In this document: positions 19,296 through 28,973 of the stretch, one piece after another
How the letters are laid out: the number at the start of each line of letters is the position of its first letter
Position numbering within the stretch: the first letter of the stretch is position 1
Assembly: GCF_002901845.1 (NCBI RefSeq)
Contig: NZ_PPQE01000025.1
Span: 726,579-790,578 of the forward strand
Length of the DNA: 64,000 nt
Direction: 5' to 3'
Origin: Staphylococcus hominis subsp. hominis
GTDB lineage: Bacteria > Bacillota > Bacilli > Staphylococcales > Staphylococcaceae
Notes under the pieces: model-generated
Told to the model about the DNA's origin: nothing
What the model saw: the letters and a program-made list of their open reading frames with translations, nothing else
The model's database searches: none
Made by a program: the position numbers and the translations under genes

Positions 19296-19308
19296 CACTA
19301 TTATAGTG
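19296..19308. promoter_or_regulatory. Operator-like palindrome over a -10 element
   Basis: CACTAT-T-ATAGTG is a perfect 6-1-6 inverted repeat. On the minus strand it contains TATAAT, the likely -10 of the NAD(P)-binding gene about 70 bases downstream. A second inverted repeat, GTGTT-TTT-AACAC, lies at 19259-19271 in the leader. Confidence 0.5.
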
Positions 19309-19400
19309 CTAATAAATACATAAATTTTAAATAAATATTATCTAATTTATTAAGAAAAATTTACAAAATTAATTATTTTCAAATAAATCTTCAAATCAAT

Positions 19401-20537
19401 TTATTTATCAATATTAGGCTTTTTTCCCCAGTATTGATAATACGTGCATTCGATATAACCATTAAAAAGTTTTCGACGTTTTGTTGCTTTACGATCAACT
19501 AAATACTCAAATTCTTTATTACTTGTAAGAATATATGTTGATAAATACGGGTGTTGTTTCATTAGTTTACCTACATATCGATACATTTCTTCTACTTCAT
19601 CTCTATCTCCAATACGTTCGCCGTATGGTGGGTTACCAACTAACGCTACAGGCCCTTCTTGGTCGATAGTTAATGTATTAACATCCTTAACACTAAATTG
19701 AATAATATCACCTAGGCCTACTTCTTCAGCATTACGTTTAGCAATTTCAACCATTTCTGGATCTATATCAGACGCATACACTTGAATATCTTTATCATAG
19801 TCAGCTTGTTGATCAGCTTCATCACGCATGACGTCATAAATATTAGGAGGCATGATATTCCATTCCTCTGATACAAATTCTCTATTAAAACCTGGCGCAA
19901 TATTTTGAGCAATTAAACATGCTTCAATAGCAATTGTTCCAGAACCACAGAATGGATCAATAAAGGGTGTATCACCTTTCCAATTGGCTAAACGTACTAA
20001 GCTAGCTGCTAATGTTTCTTTAATAGGTGCTTCACCTTGTGCAATACGGTACCCTCTACGATTTAGCCCTGAACCTGACGTATCAATGGTAAGTAGGACA
20101 TTATCTTTAAGAATGGCTACTTCAACAGGATATTTCGCACCACTTTCATTTAACCATCCTTTTTCATTATAAGCTTTTTTAAGACGTTCAACGATAGCTT
20201 TTTTAGTAATGGCTTGACAATCAGGAACGCTATGAAGTGTAGATTTTACACTACGACCTTGGACAGGAAATTGCCCCTCTTTATCGATAATTGTTTCCCA
20301 AGGTAATGCTTTTGTCTTTTCAAAAAGTTCATCGAATGTTTTAGCATTGAAGCGACCTACTACTATTTTTAATCGATCAGCTGTACGTAGCCATAAATTA
20401 CATTTTACAATGGCATTAGCATCACCTTCAAAGAAAATACGTCCATTTTCAACTTGAGTATCATAACCAAGTTCTTGTATTTCTTTAGCAACTACGGCTT
20501 CAAGACCCATTGGACACACTGCTAATAATTGATACAT
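19401..20537 (-). CDS. rlmL: rRNA guanine-N2 methyltransferase, RlmL/YpsC family
   Basis: A 378-residue THUMP-domain methyltransferase that modifies 23S rRNA. An N-terminal ferredoxin-like and THUMP region (~1-160) is followed by a SAM-binding Rossmann domain with DPFCGSGTIAIEA. NPPYGERIG is the NPPY motif used for exocyclic N methylation. It corresponds to B. subtilis YpsC, which lies near ypsA and ypsB(gpsB) just as here. E. coli RlmL is longer because it is fused with RlmK; only the RlmL half is present. Target guanine assignment is by family. Confidence 0.88.
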   Translation of the reverse strand: MYQLLAVCPMGLEAVVAKEIQELGYDTQVENGRIFFEGDANAIVKCNLWLRTADRLKIVVGRFNAKTFDELFEKTKALPWETIIDKEGQFPVQGRSVKSTLHSVPDCQAITKKAIVERLKKAYNEKGWLNESGAKYPVEVAILKDNVLLTIDTSGSGLNRRGYRIAQGEAPIKETLAASLVRLANWKGDTPFIDPFCGSGTIAIEACLIAQNIAPGFNREFVSEEWNIMPPNIYDVMRDEADQQADYDKDIQVYASDIDPEMVEIAKRNAEEVGLGDIIQFSVKDVNTLTIDQEGPVALVGNPPYGERIGDRDEVEEMYRYVGKLMKQHPYLSTYILTSNKEFEYLVDRKATKRRKLFNGYIECTYYQYWGKKPNIDK

Positions 20538-20605
20538 TATTTCATCTCCTTTGTCTCATATCATATTAGTATATTAACAAATATTAAAATAATTATGTAT
20601 ACAAT

Positions 20606-20636
20606 ATAAAAAAAGCTCTCCATAAAAAGGGAGAGC
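20606..20636 (-). terminator. Terminator of rnpB
   Basis: Stem AGCTCTCC (20614-20621) with GGAGAGCT (20629-20636), followed on the minus strand by seven T. It lies directly after the RNase P RNA. Confidence 0.92.
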
Positions 20637-20641
20637 TAAAC

Positions 20642-21047
20642 TAGTCCGTGATATCTCTATAAGCCATGTTCTGTACCATTGTACTCATAACGTACACTAG
20701 TTGTACTGGTACTTTGGTGGTAACCATCTGTCTACAAATCTTTACTATGCGAGTAAAGATGTCTCGTTTATACGTTGAATTCCGCTAAACAAGTGCTCCT
20801 ACCAAATTTGGATTGCTCACTCGAGGGGTTTACCGCGTTCCACCTTTTATATTTCTATAAAAGCTACGTCACTGTGGCACTTTCAAACTATTTTAACCGT
20901 ATCAATTAATGACTTAGGTTATTTCATTGCCGTCAAATTAATGCCTTGACTTATTGTTTCATCAAGCACGAACACTACAATCATCTCAGATTGTGTGAGC
21001 ATGGACTTTCCTCTATATTTCTATAGCGATTACCCAAAATATCACTT
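20642..21047 (-). ncRNA. rnpB: RNase P RNA, type B
   Basis: Catalytic RNA that trims tRNA 5' ends. Conserved blocks on the minus strand: GGGTAATCGC near the 5' end, GAGGAAAGTCCATGCTC, the CAGTGACG region, GGAACGCGGTAAACCCCTCG, and ACAGAACATGGCTTATAG near the 3' end. The P1 helix pairs GTGATAT (21045-21039) with ATATCAC (20654-20648). An extended -10, TGTTATACT, at 21061-21053 sets the 5' end near 21047. It fills the 640-base gap between rlmL and gpsB. The ends are good to about 5-10 bases. Confidence 0.97.
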
Positions 21048-21052
21048 GTGTG

Positions 21053-21061
21053 AGTATAACA
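21053..21061 (-). promoter_or_regulatory. Extended -10 promoter of rnpB
   Basis: TG-T-TATACT on the minus strand is an extended -10 element six to seven bases from the first base of the RNase P P1 region. The -35 is weak. Confidence 0.7.
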
Positions 21062-21177
21062 TAATTTTAAAATATTTAATAGAATTTTAAATAGATAAAT
21101 AATTAGCTATCAAAATCCAACATAATAGCAATCAAACATGCTTCGTAACAAGCTTATATCTTTAAGATACCAATGTA

Positions 21178-21516
21178 TTATTTACCAAAAACAGCTTTTT
21201 CAAGATTAGAAATTCTTTTTAAAATATCTACGTTATTATTCGCTGATTTCGAATTACTTGAAGCAAATGACTTATTATCAGAAGGACGTGAAGTTGCAAC
21301 TCTGATTCTCAATTCTTCAACTTCTTTTTTAAGTTTATTATTTTCTTCAGATAGTCTGACTACTTCATTATTCATATCAGCCATTTTCTGATAATCAGTA
21401 ATGATATCATCTAAAAAAGCATCGACTTCTTCACGACGATAGCCGCGAGCCATCGTTTTTTCAAAGTCTTTTTCATAGATATCTTTTGCTGAAAGCTTTA
21501 AAGAAACATCTGCCAT
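21178..21516 (-). CDS. gpsB: Cell division regulator GpsB
   Basis: A DivIVA-like coiled-coil protein of 112 residues that coordinates septal wall synthesis and, in S. aureus, FtsZ. The N-terminal DivIVA lipid-binding-type domain contains [27 protein letters not shown] coiled coil (~38-75), a Ser/Asn-rich linker and a short C-terminal helix ([14 protein letters not shown]) follow. The start MADVSLKL at 21516 has GAGGTGG six bases upstream; the in-frame extension to 21531 is rejected. Next to ypsA, as in Bacillus. Confidence 0.95.
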   Translation of the reverse strand: MADVSLKLSAKDIYEKDFEKTMARGYRREEVDAFLDDIITDYQKMADMNNEVVRLSEENNKLKKEVEELRIRVATSRPSDNKSFASSNSKSANNNVDILKRISNLEKAVFGK

Positions 21517-21527
21517 TAATTTCCACC

Positions 21528-22091
21528 TCATTCAAAACTTTGGTCTTGTTGCCATTGTAAATCGTTAATAAAGTCAGTAAGTTCATCAAATGTCACAATA
21601 TCACAATTATAAGTCGTTTTTTCCATAAAATCAACTAACATCCTCTTAAAATATTTTGGACTTCCTTCTTGTTCATCATCATAAATTAATAACGTCATAT
21701 CTGTATGATCTAATATGAATTGATCTGTTTGTTTAAATTGAAAAGGTCCTTGATATTCAGAATGAAATACACTATCTAGAAATTGTGCATTACTAGCAAT
21801 AGATTCATACTTTGCTATATTGTGTTCATTCCACTTGGAGGTATGACCATAAAATGGTGTGATAATACCTAATTTTAACTCAGGATGTGTGTCTTGCAAT
21901 TTTAATACTACTTCAGCTGCCCATAATTCAATACCAATTTGTCCTTGAATAAGTACCCATTCTAGCCCTTCGTCAATATACTGTAATAATTTATGTTCTA
22001 TAAATTGTTTAAGATAATCCACTTCTTTCATATCATCTTTAAATATATTTAATTCAAATGATTTATATCCAGTCACATATACTGTTTTCAA
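21528..22091 (-). CDS. YpsA family SLOG-domain protein
   Basis: A 187-residue protein of the DUF1273/UPF0398 family with the SLOG nucleotide-sensing fold: [11 protein letters not shown] at the N-terminus, [17 protein letters not shown], and ITPFYGH. YpsA affects cell division in B. subtilis and S. aureus by overexpression studies. The start is TTG at 22091, overlapping the yppE stop (TTGA), with AGAGG ten bases upstream. It precedes gpsB by 11 bases, so the two division-related genes are co-expressed. Confidence 0.88.
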   Translation of the reverse strand: MKTVYVTGYKSFELNIFKDDMKEVDYLKQFIEHKLLQYIDEGLEWVLIQGQIGIELWAAEVVLKLQDTHPELKLGIITPFYGHTSKWNEHNIAKYESIASNAQFLDSVFHSEYQGPFQFKQTDQFILDHTDMTLLIYDDEQEGSPKYFKRMLVDFMEKTTYNCDIVTFDELTDFINDLQWQQDQSFE

Positions 22092-22441
22092 TGCATTGAT
22101 TCCTCTTTATCTTTGATATATTTAAACAAATTGGTAAGATCATAATTAACGGACTTCAATTTTTCATTAAATAACTTCTTACTTGTTTTATTGTAGTGAC
22201 ACTCTACAGATAATTCCTTAATATGTTTAACTAACATTTCTAATTTTTCTTTATTCATATAAGGAAATTGGATTAGTTCATCATGATAATGAGATAATTC
22301 TTCAGTTAAACCATCAATTTTTTTTACATAAGGAACAACATCTCGATGAAATTGCTTCTCTGACTGTGTCAATTTTATTTCATTATAGCTTGACGCCATG
22401 TACTGTAATTCTTTAAGTAGTTCATTAATTAATGTGTACAT
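22088..22441 (-). CDS. YppE family protein (DUF1798)
   Basis: A 117-residue, all-helical protein without recognised catalytic motifs (starts [16 protein letters not shown]). The YppE family is uncharacterised, forms a helical bundle, and neighbours recU/ponA and ypsA in Bacillales. AGGAGG lies 7 bases before the ATG at 22441; the reading frame continues upstream to 22543 but has no good site there. Its stop overlaps the ypsA start. Confidence 0.8.
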   Translation of the reverse strand: MYTLINELLKELQYMASSYNEIKLTQSEKQFHRDVVPYVKKIDGLTEELSHYHDELIQFPYMNKEKLEMLVKHIKELSVECHYNKTSKKLFNEKLKSVNYDLTNLFKYIKDKEESMH

Positions 22442-22699
22442 AACGATGCCTCCTATATTCTTACAATTTATTACAATTATTATAGAGTATTGTTTAGATA
22501 TAAATTTTACATTATTACAAATTTTTAAACATATTGTTTTCACTGTTAAAGCACGTTAAAATAGAATAGATAATTAATGAATATATTTAATTATGTGTAG
22601 TATAATATAAATATTATGCTCATTTCATTATTATCATATTATAGTTTAATATTATTCTCTTAGACATTGAAAGTGTAATATTAAATTTGTGTGGTGAGT

Positions 22700-23329
22700 A
22701 TGATAAATTATCCAAATGGAAAACCATTCAAACTAAATCCTACTAAGGTTGGAAGTAATCAAAGTGAGGCTTCTAGTAACATTAAATATGGTGGACGAGG
22801 TATGACTCTCGAAAAAGATATTGAGCAATCTAACAATTATTATTTTAAGCATGGCGTGGCTGTTATACATAAGAAACCTACTCCTATTCAAATTGTAAAT
22901 GTTCATTATCCTAAAAGAAGTAAAGCTGTAATTAATGAAGCATACTTTCGTACACCTTCTACAACTGATTATAATGGCGTTTATCGAGGCTATTATATTG
23001 ATTTTGAAGCGAAAGAAACCAAAAATAAAACGTCTTTCCCTTTAAATAATATCCATGATCATCAAGTAGAACATATGAAAAGTTGTTTTCTACAAAAAGG
23101 ACTCGTCTTTTTATTGATTAGATTTAAAGTGCTTGATGAGGTATATCTATTACCTTTTTCGAAGTTTGAACCTTTTTGGGAAAGATATAAAAAGGAAATA
23201 AAAAAATCAATAACAGTTGAAGAAATCAAAAAAAATAGTTACTATATTCCTTATCAGTATCAACCTAGATTGAATTATCTCAAGGCTGTTGATAAGTTGA
23301 TATTAGATGAAAGTGAGGACCGCGTATGA
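22700..23329 (+). CDS. recU: Holliday junction resolvase RecU
   Basis: Cuts Holliday junctions during recombination and chromosome segregation. The 209-residue protein has the phage-resolvase catalytic residues in [22 protein letters not shown] and the HDHQVEHM region. The ATG at 22700 gives [10 protein letters not shown], the usual family start. The GTG codons upstream (22691, 22694) are less likely, though the ribosome-binding site is weak for all (GTGGTGAG close by). The stop overlaps the pbp2 start by four bases (ATGA), as in other Bacillales. A TATAAT at 22601-22606 may be the promoter. Confidence 0.95.
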   Translation: MINYPNGKPFKLNPTKVGSNQSEASSNIKYGGRGMTLEKDIEQSNNYYFKHGVAVIHKKPTPIQIVNVHYPKRSKAVINEAYFRTPSTTDYNGVYRGYYIDFEAKETKNKTSFPLNNIHDHQVEHMKSCFLQKGLVFLLIRFKVLDEVYLLPFSKFEPFWERYKKEIKKSITVEEIKKNSYYIPYQYQPRLNYLKAVDKLILDESEDRV

Positions 23330-25719
23330 CGGAAAATAAAGGATCTTCCCAACCAAATAAAGGCAAAAATGGGAAATCCAAATCAAAAAAGAATAAGAAT
23401 GTAAAAAGAACGATTATTAAGATTATAGGCTTTTTATTCATTGCCTTTATCGTGTTACTTCTACTCGGTATACTTCTATTTGCATACTATGCTTGGAAAG
23501 CTCCAGCATTTAATGAGTCTAAATTACAAGATCCAAAGCCTGCTGAAATTTATGATAAAAACGGTGATTTGGTTAAGAAATTAGACAATGGTGCACGTAG
23601 AGAACATGTTGAATTGAAAGATGTTCCTAAAAATATGAAAAATGCCGTGTTAGCAACTGAGGATAATCGCTTCTATGAACATGGTGCTTTAGACTATAAA
23701 CGTTTATTTGGTGCTATTGGTAAGAACCTAACTGGTGGTTTTGGTTCCCAAGGGGCGTCTACTTTAACACAACAAGTGGTTAAGCGTTCGTTCCTTTCAG
23801 AAAAGAAATCTATTGGACGTAAAGCGCAAGAAGCTTATCTATCTTATCGTTTAGAGCAAGAGTACAGTAAAGATGATATTTTCCAAATGTACTTAAATAA
23901 AATTTATTACTCAGATGGTGTATATGGCGTTAGGGCTGCAGCTAAATATTACTTTAATAAAAATTTAAATGAACTTAATTTAGCTGAAGAAGCCTATCTA
24001 GCTGGTTTACCACAAGTTCCTAACCTGTATAACATTTATGATAACCCGAAAGAAGCTGAAAATCGTAAAGAAACTGTTTTATACTTAATGCACTACCATC
24101 ATAGAATCTCTGATAAACAGTGGAAAGAAGCTAAAGCTACTTCATTAGAAGATAATTTAGTAAAACGTACAACAAAAGAACGTCAAATATCTAATGATGA
24201 TTCTAATAGTGAGTATGATTCTTACGTTAATTTTGTTAAAGCTGAATTAATAGGCAATAAACACTTTAAAAATAAAAACTATAGTGATTTAATGCAAAGT
24301 GGTATTAAGATTTATACAAATATGGATAAAAACGTTCAAAAAACGCTTCAAGATCGCATTGATAATGGTGATTACTATAAAAATGATGATCAACAAGTAG
24401 GTTCAACCATTCTTGATAGTAAAACAGGAGGCATTGTAGCCATTTCTGGTGGACGAAATTATAGAGATGTCGTTGATCGTAACGCTGCTACAGATACACA
24501 CTTGACTGGTTCATCACTGAAACCATTCTTATCATACGGTCCAGCAATTGAAAATATGCAATGGGCTACAAACCACGCAATGCAAGATGAATCAAGTTAT
24601 TCCATTGATGGTGGTACATTCCGTAACTATGATGGGCAAGGTCATGGTACAGTATCTGCATACGATGCATTAAGACAAAGTTTTAATATTCCTGCTTTAA
24701 AAGCTTGGCAACAAGTATCATCAAATGCAGGTAAAGATGCTCCAAAAGATTTTGCGTCTAAAGTTGGTTTAGATTATGAAATTGATTTAGGGCCATCTGA
24801 AATTTTAGGTGGCGGTGCTTCTGAATTCTCACCTACTCAATTAGCATCAGCATTCGCATCAATAGCTAATGGTGGTACTTACAATAATGCACATTCAATT
24901 CGCAAAGTTGTAACATCTGATGATGAAACTATCGAATTTGATCATACAAGTCATAAAGCGATGGAAGATTATACTGCTTACATGCTTGCAGAAATGTTAA
25001 CTGGTACATTTAAACCATATGGTTCTGCTTACGGTCATGGTGTTGCTGGCGTTAATATGGGTGCTAAAACAGGTACAAGTACTTATGGCACAGAAGTTAA
25101 TAATCAATATAACTTACCTGACAATGCAGCTAAAGATATTTGGATGAATGGTTTCACACCTAAATATACAATGTCAATTTGGATGGGCTTCAGCCAAATT
25201 AAACCAGGCGGTGAAGATTCATTCTTAGGACATTCTGAACAAGAATATGCACAATATCTATATAAAGATGTGATGTCAGATATTACTTCAAGTAATGATG
25301 GTGACTTCAAAAAACCTGATTCAGTTACTGGTTCAAGTGCAAGTACACTATCTGTTAAAGATCATCCAGATAATAATACAACATCAGGAAGTAAATATGA
25401 TAACAAGTCTACTAGTAGTTCAGATAGTAGCTCATCAAATGATTCAAGTAATTCTAGTAGTACAGAAAGTAGTTCAAGCAATTCTACTTCTACCAGTGAT
25501 AACAACTCAAATACTACATCAACAACGAACGGTAATACTACAACGAATACTGGTAATACAACTGATAACTCAGCAAATAATTCAACTACGAACAACAGTG
25601 CTAACAATAGTACCACATCAACTCAACAAAATAATAATAATGATAATACAAATAACAATAGTAGTTTATCTAACATATTTAAAGCAAACACGATTTTTAA
25701 TTTTAGAAAAGCGTCGTAA
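23326..25719 (+). CDS. pbp2: Bifunctional penicillin-binding protein 2
   Basis: Polymerises and crosslinks peptidoglycan; 797 residues. A short cytoplasmic tail and one membrane helix (~28-52) precede the GT51 glycosyltransferase, with catalytic E112 in [11 protein letters not shown]. The transpeptidase follows, with S396-S-L-K399, S452-F-N454 and K581-T-G583. Residues ~665-785 form a Ser/Thr/Asn tail of very low complexity, then a short FRKAS end. S. aureus PBP2 is about 716-727 residues, so the tail is longer here. Co-transcribed with recU (four-base overlap). In S. aureus the transglycosylase domain works with PBP2a in methicillin resistance. Confidence 0.96.
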   Translation: MTENKGSSQPNKGKNGKSKSKKNKNVKRTIIKIIGFLFIAFIVLLLLGILLFAYYAWKAPAFNESKLQDPKPAEIYDKNGDLVKKLDNGARREHVELKDVPKNMKNAVLATEDNRFYEHGALDYKRLFGAIGKNLTGGFGSQGASTLTQQVVKRSFLSEKKSIGRKAQEAYLSYRLEQEYSKDDIFQMYLNKIYYSDGVYGVRAAAKYYFNKNLNELNLAEEAYLAGLPQVPNLYNIYDNPKEAENRKETVLYLMHYHHRISDKQWKEAKATSLEDNLVKRTTKERQISNDDSNSEYDSYVNFVKAELIGNKHFKNKNYSDLMQSGIKIYTNMDKNVQKTLQDRIDNGDYYKNDDQQVGSTILDSKTGGIVAISGGRNYRDVVDRNAATDTHLTGSSLKPFLSYGPAIENMQWATNHAMQDESSYSIDGGTFRNYDGQGHGTVSAYDALRQSFNIPALKAWQQVSSNAGKDAPKDFASKVGLDYEIDLGPSEILGGGASEFSPTQLASAFASIANGGTYNNAHSIRKVVTSDDETIEFDHTSHKAMEDYTAYMLAEMLTGTFKPYGSAYGHGVAGVNMGAKTGTSTYGTEVNNQYNLPDNAAKDIWMNGFTPKYTMSIWMGFSQIKPGGEDSFLGHSEQEYAQYLYKDVMSDITSSNDGDFKKPDSVTGSSASTLSVKDHPDNNTTSGSKYDNKSTSSSDSSSSNDSSNSSSTESSSSNSTSTSDNNSNTTSTTNGNTTTNTGNTTDNSANNSTTNNSANNSTTSTQQNNNNDNTNNNSSLSNIFKANTIFNFRKAS

Positions 25720-25726
25720 TAGCTTT

Positions 25727-25767
25727 AAAAACGACATAGTCTTTTATAAGGCTATGTCGTTTTTTTA
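25727..25767 (+). terminator. Terminator of recU-pbp2
   Basis: A 13-bp perfect stem (25727-25739 with 25752-25764) running into a T run (to 25767). Confidence 0.92.
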
Positions 25768-25769
25768 AT

Positions 25770-25802
25770 TAAAAAAAGTCTAGAACAACTTTGCTCTAGA
25801 CT
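25770..25802 (-). terminator. Terminator of dnaD-nth-ypoC
   Basis: Stem AGTCTAGA (25777-25784) with TCTAGACT (25795-25802), followed on the minus strand by seven T. It stands back to back with the pbp2 terminator. Confidence 0.88.
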
Positions 25803-25812
25803 ATCTTTCATA

Positions 25813-26148
25813 TTAATTATTATTTTGATTTTTTCTTCTAATTTGATATGAAGCGTTCATTTTAATAAGCTCATTTTTTAATGTTTTCATTTGACTATAC
25901 CCCATAAAGTGGTATTTTCTTTTTAACATATATTGATATCGTTCTAAAAAATTCATAGGAACAACTGGATATTGGTCTAAATGATTTAAATCAATAGACT
26001 CTATTTCATTAATTTGTTTAAAGAACAAAAGAAGTAGTTCAAAATAATCATCGATATATTGTTTTGCTAAATCAGAATTTAGTTGTCTTTTCTTAGCATA
26101 GACATCAAGTTCATTTTCTAGCGATTCAAATTGTGATTTATTAATCAT
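25813..26148 (-). CDS. YpoC-like protein
   Basis: A 111-residue helical protein of unknown function. It occupies the place of ypoC in the Bacillus dnaD-nth-ypoC-ponA-recU cluster, with the typical FLERYQYMLKRKYHFMGYSQM segment (~69-88) and a basic end. Its ATG lies inside the last codons of nth (8-base overlap), so translation is coupled. Confidence 0.75.
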   Translation of the reverse strand: MINKSQFESLENELDVYAKKRQLNSDLAKQYIDDYFELLLLFFKQINEIESIDLNHLDQYPVVPMNFLERYQYMLKRKYHFMGYSQMKTLKNELIKMNASYQIRRKNQNNN

Positions 26149-26812
26149 TTGTTCCGACTTCCTTTTTCATTGCTTTCATGCGTTTTTGCCCTTCTCTACA
26201 ATCCTCAAGTAATGGACAAATATCACATTTTGGTTTTCGAGCAATACAATGATAACGTCCAAAAAAGATAAGTTGATGATGACTTTTACTCCATCTTTCT
26301 TTTGGAATAATATCACACAAACGTTCTTCTACTTGTTTAACATTATCTTTCCACTTATTAATACCTAGACGCTTTGAAACACGTTCAACGTGTGTGTCTA
26401 CTGCCAAAGAAGGCTCATCAAAAGCTACACTCATGACAACGTTCGCTGTTTTTCGTCCGACTCCAGATAAGCTTTCTAAATCTTTATGTGTATGAGGAAC
26501 TTGTCCACCGTACTGGTCGAGTAAAGATTGGCATAATTTTTTAATATTTTTTGCTTTATTACGATATAAACCTATTGATTTTATATCATTCTGCAATTCT
26601 TCTATATCTACTTTTAAATAATCTTCAGGAGTTTTATATTTTTTAAAAAGTGAACGTGTCACTTTATTAACTAAATTATCTGTACATTGCGCAGATAATA
26701 ATACAGCTATTGTTAATTCAAAGGGATTATCATGTTTTAATTCACATTCTGCATCAGGAAACATATCTGCAATAACGTCAATCATTTCTAATGCTTTTTT
26801 CTTACTTACCAT
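26141..26812 (-). CDS. nth: Endonuclease III (DNA glycosylase/AP lyase)
   Basis: Removes oxidised pyrimidines and nicks at abasic sites. The 223-residue protein has the helix-hairpin-helix with the catalytic Lys in LSGVGRKTANVV, the catalytic Asp in LAVDTHVERV, and the C-terminal [4Fe-4S] ligands in the C-x6-C-x2-C-x5-C pattern (CIARKPKCDICPLLEDC). GGAGAG lies 7 bases before the ATG, inside the dnaD end (11-base overlap). Confidence 0.96.
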   Translation of the reverse strand: MVSKKKALEMIDVIADMFPDAECELKHDNPFELTIAVLLSAQCTDNLVNKVTRSLFKKYKTPEDYLKVDIEELQNDIKSIGLYRNKAKNIKKLCQSLLDQYGGQVPHTHKDLESLSGVGRKTANVVMSVAFDEPSLAVDTHVERVSKRLGINKWKDNVKQVEERLCDIIPKERWSKSHHQLIFFGRYHCIARKPKCDICPLLEDCREGQKRMKAMKKEVGTND

Positions 26813-27488
26813 CTAGATTCTCTCCATTTAACCAGTCAAATTTAGGTATATGTTTTACAGTATGAGTTAATTTAGGTTTATTGAATTTTTCTCTCACTTT
26901 GTTAGATTCTTCTAAAGTTGTTACATTGTTTTTCTTCCAATTTAATAAGATACGATCAACATATTTAAAACTTAATTTATCATGACTATATGCTTCATCT
27001 AATGCAGCACGTATTAAAGTGTAATCATGTTGGTCTACATCAATCCATTGGTTGAGCGTTTCGATTTCATATGGTGATAATGGTCTCGAAAACAACTGTT
27101 CAATATATTGAAATAATTCCTTAAAGTTTTGTTGCGTTTGATGATGTGTAGTTTCATTTTTTTCTTGAGTTAAAATATCACTTAACTTTTCGTAAAAACG
27201 ATTTAAATTCATATATTCAGTAAATTTTCCTTCCTCATCTTTACTTACATGTAGTGCAAGTAAATCACGCTGAATTAAATTTTGAATAATTGATGTTATT
27301 TCTCTCGGCTCCATATTTGAACCTTTTTGCAAAAATTCTATTGAGGGTTGTTTATTAGAAACTTCAGCGGCATAAATCAACTTAATCAAAATGACTAAAT
27401 CTTTTTCATTTAAACCTAATTCATTGTAATGATCGAAAAGTTCCCTTCTAACTACAACAGGACGAGTTTTAAGTTGATGTGTGTCCAT
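26802..27488 (-). CDS. dnaD: DNA replication protein DnaD
   Basis: Primosome protein that helps load the helicase at oriC and restart sites. The 228-residue protein has an N-terminal winged-helix oligomerisation domain (~10-95, with NELGLNEKDLVILIKLI) and a C-terminal DnaD/DnaB2 domain. The latter ends near the conserved YVDRILLNWKKNNV segment, the family's YxxxILxxW motif. First of dnaD-nth-ypoC, downstream of asnS as in Bacillus. Confidence 0.93.
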   Translation of the reverse strand: MDTHQLKTRPVVVRRELFDHYNELGLNEKDLVILIKLIYAAEVSNKQPSIEFLQKGSNMEPREITSIIQNLIQRDLLALHVSKDEEGKFTEYMNLNRFYEKLSDILTQEKNETTHHQTQQNFKELFQYIEQLFSRPLSPYEIETLNQWIDVDQHDYTLIRAALDEAYSHDKLSFKYVDRILLNWKKNNVTTLEESNKVREKFNKPKLTHTVKHIPKFDWLNGENLDGK

Positions 27489-27510
27489 GATACCCCTCTC
27501 TTTCTTATTT

Positions 27511-27557
27511 TAAAAAGTGGGAGTGAGACATGAATAACATCATTTAGTCTCACTCCC
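27511..27557 (-). terminator. Terminator of asnS
   Basis: Stem GGGAGTGAGAC (27519-27529) with GTCTCACTCCC (27547-27557), followed on the minus strand by ACTTTTT. The arm resembles the GGGAGTGGGACA hairpins scattered between staphylococcal genes. Confidence 0.75.
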
Positions 27558-27584
27558 CATGTATGATTTATAAAACGTGATATT

Positions 27585-28877
27585 TTATGGATATAAACGA
27601 TTTAATAAACGTGGGAATGGTGATGTTTCTCTCACGTGTTCAACGCCTGAAATCCATGCAACTGTGCGTTCTAAACCTAAACCAAAACCACTGTGTGGCA
27701 CACTACCATAACGACGTAAGTCTAAATAGTAGTTATAACTTTCTGTATCAAGTTGATGTTCATCGATACGTTGTTCTAATAATTCTAAATCATTAATACG
27801 TTCAGAACCACCAATAATTTCACCATAACCTTCTGGTGCAATTAAATCTGCACATAAAACTGTGTCTTCGTTGTTAGGGTTTGGCTGCATATAGAATGGT
27901 TTAATTTTAGTTGGATAATTTGTAATAAATACTGGTAAATCATAATGATTGGCTATAGCTGTTTCATGTGGCGCACCAAAGTCTTCACCCCATTCAATGT
28001 CATCAAATCCTTCTTCTTTTAAGAACTTGATAGCATCATCATAAGAGATGCGTGGGAATGGCGCAGATACTTTTTCTAATTTACTCGTATCTCTATCTAG
28101 CGCTTTTAATTCTAATTTACAATGTTCTAATACAGATTTTACGATATGAGATACATATTGTTCTTGAACTTGTAAACTTTCTTCGTGATTTGTGAATGCC
28201 ATTTCAGGTTCAATCATCCAGAACTCAATTAAATGACGTCTTGTTTTAGATTTTTCAGCTCTAAATGTTGGTCCAAATGAGAAGACACGTCCATGTGCCA
28301 TAGCTGCAGCTTCCATATATAATTGACCACTTTGAGATAAAAATGCATCTTGATCAAAGTATTTAGTATGGAATAATTCACTAGTACCTTCTGGTGCACT
28401 TGCAGTTAAGATAGGCGGATCAATTTTAGTAAAGCCATTTTCATTAAAAAATTCATATGTTGCTCTAATGATTTCATTTCTAATTTTCATTACTGCATGT
28501 TGCTTTTTAGATCTTAACCATAAGTGACGATGATCCATTAAGAATTCTGTACCATGGTTTTTAGGTGTGATTGGATAATCGTGAGCTTCATGAATGACAT
28601 CAATTGATTTTACTTGCATTTCATAGCCTAAATCAGAACGATTATCTTCTGTAATCGTACCTATGACATATAGTGATGATTCTTGTGTAATGTCTTTAGC
28701 AAGTTTAAATGTTTCTTCATCGACTTCTGATTTAACGACAACGCCTTGCATAAATCCACTACCATCACGTAATTGTAAAAATGCAATTTTACCGCTTGAA
28801 CGTTTATTTGTTAACCAAGCGCCAATTGTGACTTCTTGATTAATGTATTGTTTTGCTTGTTTAATTGTTGTTTTCAT
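27585..28877 (-). CDS. asnS: Asparagine--tRNA ligase
   Basis: Class IIb synthetase of 430 residues charging tRNA-Asn. An N-terminal OB-fold anticodon domain (~1-110, with [24 protein letters not shown]) precedes the catalytic core. Motif 2 is [17 protein letters not shown] and motif 3 is [12 protein letters not shown]. The ATG at 28877 has AGGAG 7 bases upstream; the TTG at 28883 is too close to it. No T-box leader is visible in the 96-base gap upstream. Confidence 0.97.
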   Translation of the reverse strand: MKTTIKQAKQYINQEVTIGAWLTNKRSSGKIAFLQLRDGSGFMQGVVVKSEVDEETFKLAKDITQESSLYVIGTITEDNRSDLGYEMQVKSIDVIHEAHDYPITPKNHGTEFLMDHRHLWLRSKKQHAVMKIRNEIIRATYEFFNENGFTKIDPPILTASAPEGTSELFHTKYFDQDAFLSQSGQLYMEAAAMAHGRVFSFGPTFRAEKSKTRRHLIEFWMIEPEMAFTNHEESLQVQEQYVSHIVKSVLEHCKLELKALDRDTSKLEKVSAPFPRISYDDAIKFLKEEGFDDIEWGEDFGAPHETAIANHYDLPVFITNYPTKIKPFYMQPNPNNEDTVLCADLIAPEGYGEIIGGSERINDLELLEQRIDEHQLDTESYNYYLDLRRYGSVPHSGFGLGLERTVAWISGVEHVRETSPFPRLLNRLYP

Positions 28878-28973
28878 AATCAAACTCCTACTTTATTTTC
28901 TTTTTATACAATACTTATTTATTTTATCAAAATAGAAAGTGAACTTCTAGCACCTGAATAGTGTTCTCATTAT

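Noticed and set aside
22645-22685. AT-only 10-bp inverted repeat before recU (22645-22654 with 22676-22685)
   Set aside because: Only A-T pairs and a 21-base loop; such repeats are expected by chance in this base composition.
25295-25768. 157-residue plus-strand frame and the opposing frame at 25362-25616 in the pbp2 tail
   Set aside because: Both are shifted readings of the low-complexity Ser/Thr/Asn codons and have no ribosome-binding site; pbp2 explains the region.
28878-28973. T-box leader for asnS
   Set aside because: The gap is too short and has no T-box consensus or specifier hairpin.
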